Made by a program: the position numbers and the translations under genes. Shown piece by piece: positions 31,996 to 45,441 of a stretch of 64,000 bases of DNA. The stretch's first letter is position 1. Each line of letters starts with the position of its first letter. A model generated the notes under the pieces. It made no database searches. It was not told where the DNA came from and worked only from the letters and a program-made list of their open reading frames with translations. The stretch is from Emydura subglobosa (lineage: Eukaryota; Chordata; Testudines; Chelidae), in contig ML679959.1 in NCBI GenBank assembly GCA_007922225.1, forward strand, positions 28,252,540 to 28,316,539. The letters run 5' to 3'.

Positions 31996-34635
31996 CCAGC
32001 CTGTCCCTGCCCTAATACCCCCTCCTCCCCGGTCAGGCTAATGCACTGGGAGTGATCTGTGTTCCCGCTCTCCCCATAGGCAGAACGCTTCCCTAGGAGT
32101 GACCCCCCGCCCTCCAGTGCACCCACTGCCTCTGGCCAGGCTCCAGTGTCTGGCTTGGAGCCTTTACCCTTGTCTTCCCTCAGACATCAGGTACCGGAGG
32201 CCAGGGACGTCTGGAGGGAGGTGATGGAGTCATGTGCCAGTGTCACTGGGAGTAGGGTCCCAGGAGATCACAGTGCGTCAGCTCCAAAGCCAGGAAGGCA
32301 GCGGCCACATTGCCTGCCCAGAGGAGCTGTTACTGCAGAGCAGCTGGGGCAAAAGTGACCCCTTCCCTCGAGTTCGCGTCTGTCTCAGAAACGTGCAGGG
32401 AAGGGCAAGATGCGATTGCGGGGGGAGGCGCCTTAGAGCAGGTGCCGCTCAGGGAGAAACCTCAGCAGGCTGCTGGATGCCGATACATTTTGATCAGTGG
32501 GAGGTTTTTTTAAGTGCCTTTTGTGGTACAATAACAATCACAGCTCATCATCGTTCCCCGTTGTCCTTCATCCTCCACGTTCCTCCCCCTTTCCCGGCTC
32601 CCTCTTGTCGTGTCACGGCTGAGTTAGGACCCTTATTCAGACGTTACTGCTTGGTCAAGAGCTGGACAGAGAACCCACCAACTCGTTTCATGCAGGCCAC
32701 TGAGCAGCTGTCAAATCCTTCAGCTCACAGGGATGAGTATGGAAGGCAATGTTAAGAAGCAGTTTCTCTTTCCAGTCCTCTCATCCACCGGCCCAATGTC
32801 CTTGTGGCTGGGTTTCCAGCACCACCATTGAATGTTTAAATGTAACCTGCACCTTGTAACCACGGAAATTTACTACCGGTCCCCCCCAACGGTCCTTGGC
32901 TGTGCTCACAATTTACCCTCACCTCTTTCTGTCGAGGGCACATTTTTCCCATCGATGGTAATTCACATTAAGAGCTCCTAGGTCTTGCTCAGTATTACCT
33001 CTCCATCTTCTCCTTGGCCCGTCACGAGGCCAGAAACCATAAGGCTGTCCTTCCAGGAGATGCCTAGCTAGACCATCTTACGCCATGCTAACTGCGTGAA
33101 CTTTCCACTGAAGCTGTTGGAACTTCACTACATTTGTTATATTTGCATAGATCTCCTGCCATTTCCTGTTAGATCTCCTGCATCTCCCCTCTCCATACAT
33201 CCAACACCAGGCCTGGGAAGAGGATAGGGGGGTGAATAAATCCTGGAAGAGGAAGAGGTGAGGTGGGTAGGGGGGACAAAACTGATGTGGGAGTTGCAGG
33301 TTGCATAATTAATTGTCAGGCTGGGGGAGGGGACGGAGGCACAGAATTAATGAATGAGAATAGTGGGGATTGTGGGGAAATGGGACGCTCCGCCCCACCA
33401 GGCAGCAGCGAGAGCCCTGCAGCCTTTGGGAGTATTTGTAACTCTGTAAGTGCCCCACGCACACTGGCAGAGGGGAGTTCAAAAATCAAAAGACAGACCA
33501 TAAACCAGGATATCTTTTATTTAACAAAAATCCCATGGTTTTTCGGGGACAAAGTCAATGTTCTGGGATCTGACGAGTGATTTTAAAAACGCTTTTGGGG
33601 GTTGGTAACACTGCGAGCCAATTGGAGAGTTAAATATTGATCCTGTCTTAAACGAGGAAGAGCTACTAGGAACACAGGAAGGAGTTTGTCTCAAGAAGTG
33701 TGGGCATGAACATATTACGGATTCACAGTACATCCCAGGAGCCAGCTTGTGTCCTTGAATAATACCCGTGGAACTTGCATGCAGATACGTCCAACTTTAC
33801 CTAGACTCGGGGTGTAGTTTATTTACAATGGGCCAGTATGGCGTCCTAGGGAAGACAATAACAAAACTTCCATTCCACTCACTGAGCCCACCGGCGTTAT
33901 CCGCAATGAAATGAAATCCATTGCTGAAATCATTTATCCAGCCTAGCGGATAAAACACGCACATCCTCGGCTCTTAAAAAATTAATGAGGGCTGGAGCCA
34001 GCTTGACTCTGCAAAGGGCTGTGGCACAGATGAGAGATTGATGAGCTGAGAACAAGATGCCAACCATTTCCCCCATAATCTGTGGTTTTCCAGTCTAGGG
34101 AAAGGGACCCGGAGGCAGGGGTGAAGGATACACTCTGTGATAAGTGTTGCAGCGGGAAGTGAGAAATCTGAGCTCCCAGAAGGCGTGGGGGAAGCAATGT
34201 GCTGTTAAACAGGGCACAGTTCAAACAGAGTAACCACTTGACAGGCTTTTGGCAGCGGTTTGGGGTCGAAGCAGCGCTGGGATCAAAATACCTGTTATCG
34301 AATGCTACCCACAGGTACTGGGGAAGCACAGTCCACGCTTTGAAACTGATATTGTATTTCTCCAGTTGCTTGCAAAGAATATGACAAGGGACAGCGAGAT
34401 GAAAGGGCAGATGATGTGGAGAAATAATTCCTGCCCTTCGCTAAAGAAACAGTAATACCATAGGGTAAACAGAAAGATTCACAAATCCAACTGACTTTTC
34501 ACCACCTCTGCTTCGGGCTTAATTGTATTTTTTCTGCACTTCACTGATGCAATGGGGTGGTCAGTCTTGTTTTCTAGATTCATTTTAAAAGCACAGGTTT
34601 TTGCAAAGTAAAAAATGAAAGAATGCATCGGGGCC
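31996..34635. other. No gene seen
   Basis: The 173-residue frame at 32234-32755 and the 105-residue frame at 33263-33580 lack splice context and motifs. 32870-33110 reads somewhat like antisense retroelement sequence but is not assigned. Confidence 0.4.
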
Positions 34636-34975
34636 CAGTGTTCCCAAGTCCTGTGATTTTCTTGGAAGACTCACAATATTTGGTGTTTTTCTTAATGCCC
34701 CAGCTCCAGGAGGCATGTGATCAGGTGAGAATCTTGGTTTTCATTTTTTTTTTTAAAGTACCTTTTAAGCCCTCATGGTTGTGGGAGAAAAGCTTGAAAA
34801 TGTGAAGCAAGTGCTCCCTGAAGGCTGAGAAATCAGAAAGGCAAGAAAAAATGCCCACAATTTATTACTTTAAAAAAAAAAAAATCTGATGATTTTTCAG
34901 CCAAACTCATGATTTCGGGTGCCTGACTCGATCTTTGAATGGTCAGGTTGTCAATAGTGTCCCACGACACTGTCT
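34636..34975 (+). repeat. Interspersed repeat with TCATGATTTT-type ends
   Basis: ACTCACAATATTTGGTGTTTTTCTTAATGCCCCAGCTCC, TCATGGTTGTGG, an A-run at 34871-34883, then CCAAACTCATGATTTCGGG...CCTGACTC. I know this as a common sauropsid repeat; a fragment is at 8222-8310. Its class (probably a DNA element) is uncertain. Confidence 0.65.
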
Positions 34976-37900
34976 TGTCAGTGACCATTTCCATTGTCAG
35001 TTTAGAAGGTAGGTTTGGCAATCACAGTAGAGAATAGACACAGAACTGTGACTACAAATAGAAATCTGGTCATGGTTGGCTTGGAGCTTTTAAGATCTGC
35101 AGTGTTGGTAACCGAAACACAAGAGTGCTGCTGTAGCAGACAGCAACTGGAAAGTGAAGCTGCCTCTGTGTAAGAAGTGAAAGCTGCAGGCTAGGCCCTG
35201 ATCCTGCAAGCAGCGGGGCAGACACATAATCCGACTCACCGGAGCAGTGCCTGAGACGAAGCCTCTCAGCTGGAGCATGCAGGCTCATGATCCACGTTTC
35301 CCTCGCTCAAGTGCAAAAATAAACAGCATCGGTCAGATTCGGTGCTGAGCCTCCTGAGAGACACTGGACAGAAGGTGCACCCTGAGAGGAGGGAGGAGAA
35401 AGGTGGCTTTAAATCCTGTTTGTTCCCTGGACTGGGAGCTGCTGTGGGGGACAAAATGGGCCTCATCACAAGTTAGAGCAGCCCTGGGGCTGCTCTAGTA
35501 GAGGCAGTTTTCCCACTACTGCCTGGGGACTGTACTGTTGCACAAAATCTCCACTCCTGTAAGCAATGCAGGCATGTCCCACCTCCCACCCCCCGACTCA
35601 GTACGTCCCCTACAAAGGGGGGGGGGGGGAGCTTAGGGGCACTTACTTTAGTCCTACCTTGTCCTGCAAGGGGGATTTCTCCCCCAATCTGTTGAGGCTC
35701 CTTTACACCCCCAGAAGGATGCAGAGGAGCCAGAGATATAAACTGAGCCTCATCAATGGTGATATGCAGATATTAGACCTATGGAAACAGTGCCCATCTA
35801 ATTTAAAAATATTGTTTGCATTCCCTGTGCCTTTTCCAAGCAGCAGGGGTAAGAGAGTTTGAATAAGGAGTATACTGTTCTTTCCTGTACTGAATGAGCA
35901 CAGCTACTCCTCTATACAGATACATCATTTTAAATCAAGTGTCTGAGGTTGCACTGTAAGATGCTAGATAAGGTTGTGCCAGGAATGAACCTTGATCTTT
36001 TTGTAACCCCAAAAACTTGATGGTTCAATACTTCTGCCATTCGCCTTGTCCGATGCAGATCCAAGTGCATCCGTGGCCTGTCTCAGGGCTTTATGCCCGC
36101 AGGATGAGAGAGCTGGTCCCTATTAGACATCTGATCTTCCAAAGGAGTGAAGAGGAGACGCCAGCTCCTGGGGGGCGACAAAGATGAGGACACTCAATAA
36201 TATCCAAATCTAATAGAAAAATGACTCTGAGGAAGGGGCTGGGGTGTGTTTTCCTGGGACCAAGTGAACCATGCAGGAGAGAGACGCTAAGGACACCTCT
36301 GCACATTCCGAACGCGTCACGCTGACAGCGAACAGCGTGTCACATCAGTCTCTCCGCTCCATTACGGTTCCCAGTTTGTGCTCAAAATGCACATATGGAA
36401 CCAGCGGGTCCCGGATCTTGCTTTTTTTCTCCTCCCTTCACTCACTGTATCTTCAGAACAATGACAGCGGGTGGAATTGTCCACGCCGCAACCTAGTGCC
36501 CTGATGAGCTTGTCACACAGGAAGGTTTTTTCCGTTCCCAAGAGGGAGGGCAGGCCTCAATTAGCACTGCAATAAAGTGGATTGTGACCCCTGGGGCCCT
36601 CAAGCTTTGTTTTCCTTTGGGCTGGAACCTGGAAGGTGTCCCAGCCTGGATAGGATCCTAGGACCCATCCTAACTCTGGCCCAAATGTTGTCCTGCAAAA
36701 CAGCCAAAGAAAACCCAGCAAAAGGATCTTCATCAGCCAGATATTCTCGATGTCCTCTCCGTAGTCCCATCGTGCAGATATTTGGTCAGAAGGCAGCAGC
36801 TCTAGTACATGAGTTAGTCAATCTTCCTTGCTTGTAGAAGGATTTGTTTCAATATCCCTAAGCCTGGGGGTTCTAGCCTGGATGATAAGGAGCATGGAGA
36901 GGCACCTTTCCAAAGCTGCAGAGCAGATGTTTGGTGTGGGGGCACTTCCATGGGCTGTGTGCAGAAATATAATTCTAGAATCCGGATGTCAGGATTTCAC
37001 CAGTAAGGCATTAATGGGGCTAACGCGGCCGCACCTGACATTCAAGAAGGGACGAGCTCACCTCTTCATGAGAATGGTGCTGAGGCTGCAGAGACCCAGC
37101 AGCTGCTGTCACCCATCCTGGCTGTGGCCAAGACAGCCCCGTGGCCAGGGACCAGGGCCTGCATCCCCACCCAGTGGGACAGCCCCTACCAGAGTCCCGG
37201 CACTGTGGACTGGGAGGGGACAAGAGGCCCGAGCACATCCTCTTGCTTCGGTCAGGGCAGCTGCAGGGAGGATAGATGCTGCCTGGATTCTGGGGCATTT
37301 GATGGGGTGCAGAGGGCCTGGGGGGATACGCAGCACTAGCTCCCCCTGCCCTCTCTAGGTTGTGCCCTGCGCAGGCAACGGGACATGTCCCAGGGCAACT
37401 ACAAATCATTCAGGGGCGGGATAGAATCATCCTTTGGGCTGCCAGCTGGACCCCTGAGCTAGGCTCCCCCACATATAGTGCTAAAAGTGGGGGGCCCAGC
37501 TCCACAAGGGTGTTGTTAGGCTGCTAACTGCACTGATTTCAGACAGGCTCTAGTTCCCCTAAACAGCCTCCTTGCTCAGAGAGCAGCAGCAGCTTGCCTT
37601 GTTACCAACAAACAGGGATCAGGTGTGATTACTAAACGTCTGCAGCTGGCAACAGCTGGCCAAACTAACCCTCCAAAGATGGCATCCCTCCCCCTCGCTT
37701 CTGCAGCCTGGCTGTTCATCTCTGTGGTCAGGTAAGAGTTTCAAAGCAGTAGAAAGGAGCATGGTGTCATCCTCCCAGAGCATAAAATAATGAAATGCTT
37801 TTATGTGGGAATCGGCTTGTTTTCAGTCAGAGGGTTATAAAGATCAAAGGGCTGCATGGTGGATAATTGTAGGTATGGGGAGGAATGGTATGTGTGAAAT

Positions 37901-38094
37901 AGAAATGTAGTGTTCACACCAAACCAGGCCTCAGATCTGAACCCCCTGCTTCAACTTTTAAGCATGGTCCGTAGCCCGGCTGAGGTCTGGGTCTTGCAGG
38001 CGAGCAAGTCCTAAAATCCCCCGAGTTTCTGTTTGAACTGTGGCTTTCAAGCACGAGGTGTTAGTTTATATGATCGGCTGCAAAATCTGGTTTG
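34976..38094. other. No gene seen; G-run at 35617-35629
   Basis: A 13-base G run is followed by GAGCTTAGGGG. The 176-residue frame at 36828-37358 and its antisense partner (37020-37409) open together in GC-rich sequence and have no motif. CCTGATCCTGC at 35198 is a repeat scrap. Confidence 0.4.
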
Positions 38095-39420
38095 GGAGGG
38101 ATAAACCAGCATAGCTTCTGTAGGGAAAAGTTGGTCTCCTTCAATCCATTAGAATTCTTTGTGTGTCAAAAAATAGCAAATAAAGGAGAGCTGGCCTTTA
38201 AAAAGCCTTGTTGACGTCCATCACAAAGATATTAAGGAAACTAAGTAGTTGTGGGGTGAGTGGTAAAGGGCTGCCACGCGTTTGAAAGTGGTGGAGAGAC
38301 AGAAAACAGGGTAGGAATAAACAGTCAGTTCTCAACTAGGCAAAGGGTTGTCTGTGAAGTGAGCTGGGTTCTGCATTGGGTCTAGTACTGTTTAATAGTG
38401 CTCTGAAAAGAAATGAACTGGGAGGAAGGATGATTTGCTGGTAAGTTATTTAAGATGAAAGAAAACCTGCAAGGGACCTACCTGGTTAAACAGGCAACAT
38501 GACTGGGCTGCTGAAATTCAGGGTTGACAAATGCAGGGTAGAGCAGAGGGGAAAGAATTACTTGAACTTGCCGCATGCACAGACACACACGCACTCAATG
38601 CTGGGTTCTAAAGTAACTGTAACCACTCAAGAAAAAAGACCTGAGGCAAGCCCAATGCAAACTTGTGGCAGGTGTGCTGCGGTGGTCAGGAAAGCCAACG
38701 ACATGTAAGCATGAATACAGAATGGGATAGAAAATGATAGTGGAAATATTACAATGCCATTACCGAAATCAAGGGCACGTCCCTGTCTGGAATATCGAGC
38801 CCACCCCTGGGATAGATAGAAAGGGGCCAGAGATAAGCGCTGAGGAGATTGGAGGCCTGCAAAGACTTCTGCAACAGGGCAGTCTGAAAAGACTGGGCCA
38901 GTTTAGCTGTAGGGAGAGACAAACGAGGGATGTGCTGGAGATGGGAATGCTAATAAGTGATCTAGAGAAGGGGGAGAGAGTACTCCTGTTTGCCCTTTGT
39001 CTTTGGAGAAGAAGGAATTCGGTGAAATAGTGGCAACCAACTTAAAGCTGGTCAAAGGAATCTCTCTCTCTCTCTCTCTCTCTTTTTTATAAAGTAACAT
39101 AATTAACTTGTGGAACTCTCTGCCACTAGATATCACTGAGCCCAAGATTTTACTAGGATTAAAAAAGGCTCAAACAATTTGATGGAGGATGAGGATACTT
39201 ATCATAACTATGGAGAGAACTATAAAACATTAGGGACAAGGGGATATAAACTCATCTGGTGTCTTGCACAAGCTCATTTCTTGGTTTAGGTGTTAGGCTG
39301 AAATTTCTGCTATGGGCTGATTATTCCACACCTGGCTAGTAGGGGGTGTCTTTCATCACCCTGAAGCAGCTGTTACTTGCCACTTTAATAGACAAGGTAC
39401 TGGACTACATAGACCACTCC
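38095..39420 (+). mobile_element. CR1 LINE, 3' half with degenerate reverse transcriptase
   Basis: ATAAACCAGCATAGCTTCTG and AAAAGCCTTGTTGACGTCC (KAFDKVPH-like segment) are reverse-transcriptase coding blocks. TGGGTCTAGTACTGTTTAATAG corresponds to the LGP-LFN motif. The 3' UTR blocks then follow: GTGGAACTCTCTGCC, GATTATTCCACACC, CCTGAAGCAGCTG, TACTGGACTACATAGACC. Frames such as 38734-39030 are chance. A (CT)n tract at 39060-39083 sits inside. The copy is old and full of stops. Confidence 0.75.
39060..39083. repeat. (CT)n microsatellite inside CR1
   Basis: About 11 CT units followed by a T run. Confidence 0.9.
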
Positions 39421-39532
39421 TGTGCTACTGTATTTCCCAAGAAATATTTTTCTTCCTGGCACAGATTCACTATTATCCTTGACGTATGATGCCCTTTTGC
39501 AAGCATCTGGGGGTTTTCTAGAATGACAAGAT

Positions 39533-40205
39533 ATACATAAGAATGGCCATAGTGGGTCAGACCAATGGTCCATCTAGCCCAGGATCCTGTCTTCCACTAT
39601 TGACCAAAGCCAGGTGCTTCAGAGGGAATGAACAGGTCATCATCAAATGATCCATCCCATCGCCCATTCCCAACTTCTGGCAAACAGCAGTCCCTGCCCA
39701 TCTGGCTAATAGCCATTGATGGACCTGTCCTCCAGGAATTTATCTAGTTCTTTTTTGAACCCCATCATAGTCTTGGCCTTCACAACATCCTCTGGCAAAG
39801 AGTTCCACAGGTTGACTGTGCATTGTGTGAAGAAATAGTTTCTTTTTGTTTGTTTTAAACCTGCTGCCTATTCATTTCATTTGGTGACCCCCTAGTTCTT
39901 GTGTTATGACAAGGAGTAAATAACACATCCTTATTTCCTTTCTCCATACCTGTCATGATTTTATAGACCTCTACCATATCTCTCCTTAGTCGTCTCTTTT
40001 CCAAGTTGAAAAGTCCCAGGCTTATTCATCTGTCCTCATATGGAAGCTTTTTCACACCCCTAATCATTTTAGTTGCCCTTTTCTGTACCTTTTCCAATTC
40101 CGATATATCTTCTTTGAGATGGGGCGACCAGATCTGCATGCAGTTTTCAAGAGGTGGGCGCACCATGGATTTATAAAGAAGCAATATGATATTTTCTGTC
40201 TTACC
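39533..40205 (-). mobile_element. CR1 LINE 3' part, antisense, long and well preserved
   Basis: CATAAGAATGGCCATAGTGGGTCAGACCAATGG is the antisense 3' end. TGGCAAAGAGTTCCACAGG, CTCTCCTTAGTCGTCTCTTTTCC and GATCTGCATGCAGTTTTCAAG follow to about 40205. It faces the CR1 at 38095-39420 tail to tail, 110 bases apart. Confidence 0.95.
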
Positions 40206-41319
40206 TATCCCTTTCCTATATGTATATAGCGGTCACGTAACTCACACTGAAATGCAGCTGAATCTGGGGAGGGAATGTGGCAATTGTTACAATGGCACTG
40301 GTGATGCTATGTAACCATTTGGGGCCTTGGTTTAGAGGCAGGAAGCAGAGACTGTATCCAGGGAATTCTATCTCCTTGCTCTCTCTCCTTCCTGGCCCCA
40401 GCAGCCTCCATTTTCCATCCTTATCATACCCAGGGCAAGATATCCTGTCCCTGGTGTGCTAATAAATGCCCCTGGGGCGGCCAATTAGCCCTTCTTCATG
40501 TAAAAGGTACCTTGCTCCATCCCCTCACCTGCGGCCTAATTGGCTCCTCTGAATGCTCACCCCTCACATGCTGACACAGGCTGGAAACAAGAAGTCTTTA
40601 GTCGAGCAATTAGTTGCTGCCACTGCTGGCTCTGCCACGAGATAATTGAGCGCTTTTAAGTGAGGTTTGGTTCTGAAATGTAGCAATTATCTCTGTAATG
40701 ACTTGGACGTACCTTGCATGCTAACGATTTTTATTGCCACATGGAAGAACGTTCCTGTTTCATGGCTAACCTGACAGCGCTGGCGTATCTTGCCCTGAGC
40801 TAGAGCATCCAACTAAGGGGAAAAGGGGGCAGGAGGCCTTGCTGGTCCACTCTGATGAAAACGACAAGTTTTGGGGGGTGAGTTGACCAGCTGGTGGTTT
40901 CGTGACCACTTGTTTGCTAGGAATGGGGCTGAGATCACACAGGCCACCCAGGCGCCTGGAATGACTTTGTTACCACCAGAACCAGGCTGGGATCACGCCG
41001 GAGCCCGACAAGAGGAGAGTTGTCTATGGCGTGACCAATCCTTGGGTGCCCAGTCTGCCGCTCAGCTCCCCGTATGAATGCACATTCACGTTTTAAAGGC
41101 CGAAGCAGCTTTTGTGCAGTAGCAATCTCCGTTAACCGTCACTAGCAGAAGGGCCGTAAGAGAGCCAGGGGAGGAGGATGGGATGTGAACCTAAATAGAG
41201 CAGGGTTAGCCACTAGAGGGCAGCACAATTAAAAATATGAGCCCATCTGATTCCTTCCAGCCGGGAGAGCATTCTAAATATTTACTTGTCTTACCTAGCA
41301 CCAGCTGAAATCGAAGCCC
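40206..41319. other. No gene seen
   Basis: No exon or assigned repeat. Confidence 0.45.
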
Positions 41320-41420
41320 GGTGGTGCTGGGCGCTGTACAAACAGATGGTCACATGCAGTCCCTGCCCCCAAAGAAAGTACAGACCCACTGGATGAGTCA
41401 GACAAAGGGAGGGTGAGAAA
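41320..41420. repeat. 'GGCGCTGTACAAAC' dispersed repeat
   Basis: GGGCGCTGTACAAACAGATGG...CAGTCCCTGCCCCCAAAG matches in pattern the fragments at 25968 and 12657. Confidence 0.5.
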
Positions 41421-43734
41421 ACAGAAGTGCAGGAAGGGACCTTCGCCACGATCCCCTGAAAGGTCGGTTCCAGAGCTGGGAATAGAATCTCGCAGATTTC
41501 GCCAGCTCTCTCGCGAGTTCATTCTGCATGTGTTGCCTGCTCCCCCGACCTAGGGTTGCCACCTTGGAAATGCAAAAAACCCATCCCCCCGCCACAAGCC
41601 AAGTCAGCCCCAACCACAAGGCAACTGTGCGATTTTTTTTTCCCCCTCTCACTCCCCACTGTCCTCAAGAGCGACGTATCACATCTAGAGAGAGAACACG
41701 TCTAGATCAGACTGATAATATCCCTTGTCTCCTGACTCTTGTGTGACTCAGACCCTCTCTCTCTCACACGCACATAGTGAGTGACTTGCGTGGTGGTGGG
41801 CAGACAGCTGCTGTGTTTTCAACAGTTTTGATCTGTTACCACTTACGGAAGTGGGGACATGGCAGCGTCTTGAGGCAGACACAGACACCGTTCACTTTAG
41901 CTATCCCCGTGTGTTGTGATAACAATGCAAATCTTTAGACCCACATTTAAAAAAAAAAAAAAAAAGGAAAAAAAAACAACCTAGGCAGATTAAATTATTT
42001 TTCTGGCAACTGGCAAATCCATCTAAAAAAAACCCCCAAAAAACCCACCCAGCCTGGATGGGCAAATATCAGCCAGGTGGTAACCCTGTCCCTCTGCGCA
42101 CCACCACCGCCCTCCCCCTCCCCCCCGATGTAATATAGAGTGCAAACTCAAGAACCGTATTTTGGCAATGTGGGCTGCAAAATCAAGACTCACATCATTT
42201 CATGAATGAAGACCTCTAGAGATGGTACATCCCTGTTCAGTCCTCAGATATTCCCTGGCCAAATCCATTGTGCCTGGGGAATCAATGCCTCTTTTCTGTT
42301 TGTTTTCTGGACTAATCCATCCATCCAAGAGTTCTCAGGTTAAAAATACCACAGTACCTGTTGCTCCTTTCCTGGCCTTTGCCATCTTGTGTGCAGTGCC
42401 ATGCGTGGGGGCAGACAGTAACTGGTAATGGGACAAGGTCTTACGGCCTATCCGGTATATGATGGGAGAGAAACTATTACCATGGCACTCAAGAAGCAAA
42501 GGTTTTAATTTTAAAGCAGACTTCCGCAGCCAAAGATTAGCACAGAGTTGGCCTCTCCTGAACATTTGACACTGAAAACTACAGCTGCACTCCCGGCTGA
42601 AAGTTGTGGCTCTGCCGTGAGCACGCCGTGAGAACTAGGCTGGAGGGTGGGAAATGTGTGCGCATGTGACGCGCGTCGAACTTCCTTTCTCCTGACCTCT
42701 CGAACAGCCGTGCAGCGGGTTTGTCTCGCGCCGTATTCCGCCCATCGCCAGTCCACTGCAGGGGCAGTCACTTGTTGTGCTAGAATGCTTTCAGTGGAGG
42801 TGAGGGTTGGTCTGGGAGCATGAAAGCAAATACCTGCAAATGCTTTTACCATCGCCCCACGGCTGGTGGAATCGTTAAAGCATTTACACAGCATCGGTTT
42901 GTGTGTTCGGTGCCTTTTTCTTCTAGACTGTTCGTCGAGAGCCCGGAAACAGCCTCATGTTGTGACGTGACGTTTTATCTTAATGGGGCATCAGAACGTG
43001 GGCGGGGTGCTCCGTGACACCCCAACGCACTGCCATGATGTTGTCATGCAAGTGCCTTGGCGGCACATGGGAGGGATTTGTCTTCCTGGAGAAATGTGCC
43101 AGCTCAAAAGCGAGCCTCTCTAATCACAGGCTAACAGCGCATCGGCCTCTGTGATAACAAAAGCCAACAGCAGAGGGTGGCATTTAAATCCTGAAAACTC
43201 CCCTTCCTTACAGCCCATGGGGGAACCTATGGCCTTGCTGGCTGCACATGGAAGAGGTTTTACATCTAAATCTGCAGCAAACATTCAGGTGGGTTTCCAA
43301 AACGCCTGGATTTTCCCTAGCTCTGGGCTAGCGGCATTTGGTTTACCCTGAGCCTCCGATAGAGAATTGGAGACAGGATGTCTACTTCAGACAGTTAGAG
43401 AAGCCGGGGCTTAGGGCGCTCCATCTGCCCTTGGGTTACCCATCGTGCTCTGCAAACCCTGGGGAATCTGCAAACCCGGTGGAGAATGTAGTTCGTAAGA
43501 ACGGTCTTGCGTCACACAAGCTCATTGCAGAAGCTGCAGGCGTGAGGTTAGGGACACCCACTGGGCTAGGAAAACAGGTTCGTGCGCAGTGACGTTATGT
43601 ACATGGCCTGATTCTGTTTTTCTGGGATGCACAGCACCTGCAGCTTTCCTGTCAGTGCTCCACGCCTCTGAGAGCCGAGCTGGAAGTAACCCTGACATCT
43701 GGCTTCCTCCTGTCATTTAAACACCCAACTGTCA
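41421..43734. other. No gene seen; poly-A and a CpG-rich patch
   Basis: A-rich tract at 41948-41979. 42655-42760 keeps many CpG sites (GTGACGCGCGTCGAAC, CTCGCGCCGTATTCCGCCC), unlike its surroundings. It could be a small CpG island, but no promoter element or exon is evident. Confidence 0.4.
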
Positions 43735-43812
43735 CTTCTCTGGGGCAGGGACTCTCTTATTTTTGTGCTTTGTCCCGCGCTGAGCTGGCTGTCTGCGCTA
43801 TACAAACAGTCT
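43735..43812 (+). mobile_element. L3/CR1-like 3'-end scrap
   Basis: TCTGGGGCAGGGACTCTC...TTGTGCTTTGTCCCGCGCTGAGC...GCGCTATACAAAC has the block order of the 61690 repeat but is diverged. Confidence 0.4.
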
Positions 43813-45441
43813 TGTCAGGAGCCGGTTTCACGGTCCCCCTGTCCCGGATGTTTCAACCACACCTACAAAAGAACTGAAAGCCGAGAGTGGGAATTGAAGC
43901 CAGTCCCTTGCTGAAAGAAATGCCCATTTCCCAGATGGCAAGATGGCCCTGCACTGCTCCCCTGGGGCACTTGAAACACAAGCAAGGACAGGAGCAAGTT
44001 GTGTTGGTGGTTGGTTTTTGGTTCTTTTCCTCGTTGCCTGAGGGAACAAATAACTCCACGCTGCTTAGCCCTGAGGTGGCCTACTTAATAACAGCTCCCC
44101 TCTAGTGGTGGCTGTGTCTCTCCAGCCCCGGCCTGACCCTGGCCGGGGAATGTAGCTGTGATCCTCAGAGGGAAGAAAAGGATGGTGGGGTTAGGGAGCG
44201 AGAGGCTATTTTTGCTTTCCTACCACTGTCTAGGTAAACTCTAAGATGCTGTCCTCCCTTGCGGTGTGTTCTCTCCATTGCTTTGCAAAGCTCAAGTGTT
44301 TACCATTGCCAAGCTGTGAGCAAACGGACTGGCAAGGAGAGAGACATTTGACCCATGGAGATGTCCTCTGAGCAGCAGCTGAGGCTAATATTTCACCAGA
44401 TGTCCCAGCTTTAACCCCTTAGCCACTTCCATCTCAGTGTTGTCCGTGGCTTAAAGACACTCCGCTTGCCACAGCAGCCAGACAACAATGGCTAGTGTTC
44501 AAACTTGCCTGATAAGCAAATATTATAGTTTCCCAAATGCCTTGGCACTAGATCAGGAGCAAGAGAACCAGAGAAGGGCGGGTGCATGTGCTTCCTGTGT
44601 GAGCCCGTATCAAAGATCAGGAACTAGTATTCACTGCCCTACAGGCTTTTCCAGTCGGTAGCATGGCTGGCTCTAGGCCTAGCTGGTATCCACATGCACC
44701 ATGGTTAGTAATTATGGCACCTAACCACACAACACTTTTCCCCAGCAACCTAGACTAACGCATGATCCTGCGAAGGGGTTGTTACAGCAGGGAAGACAAG
44801 ACCCCTGAAGAGAGTCCGTGTCAGCACGGTGGCTGGCCTTCCCGCTGTCTCTGCAGAGGGTGTCCTGGGGGGGGATTGCTCCCCATCCTGTGTTTAGCTT
44901 CTGTGCATGTCCATGGGACAGCATGCCTCGTGGAGGGGGGGAGAAACCGTGGGACTGTCGGGACAACTCTGGCCAGAACACGATGGCGGTGGAGGCCGTG
45001 TGGTGGTTGTGGACATGCAAACACGGTTGTGTTGTGAGGAAAGTTGCTTTGTGGACACAACTCAGCTGTCTCTGGGGTGAGTTAGTCAGATGAGAGCACG
45101 CCCTGGTTACCAAAGCCTGCTATGTGTCTAGCGCAGATGGGGTCTTAGAGCAATTAACGGAGACACCTGCTGCTCTCAGTGGGAGGTGGTTGGCTTGGTC
45201 TGTCGAACACCATAAGAACTGGCATTTGGGCCCACCTCTGTGAAATCCCCCTCTTTGATCCGAGGCAGAGAACCTTGATTTGGCTCTGAACTCCCATAAA
45301 ATTCAGAGCGGGTCGAATCTGGTTTGTGGCCTCCTCATCTCTGCTTCCTGAAGGTTAATCAGAGCTGTAGGAAACTGTGGGCTCAGTCTGCCTGGGCTTA
45401 TGAGGAAACAGCCTCTGGGCTGACACTACCCATGCTGCACT
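43813..45441. other. No gene seen
   Basis: Opposed frames at 44721-45113 share GC-rich sequence and lack motifs. Confidence 0.4.

Noticed and set aside
40853..40875. CTGATGA followed by GAAA-like bases, checked as a third hammerhead
   Set aside because: No stem II between the boxes and no flanking repeat; chance word.
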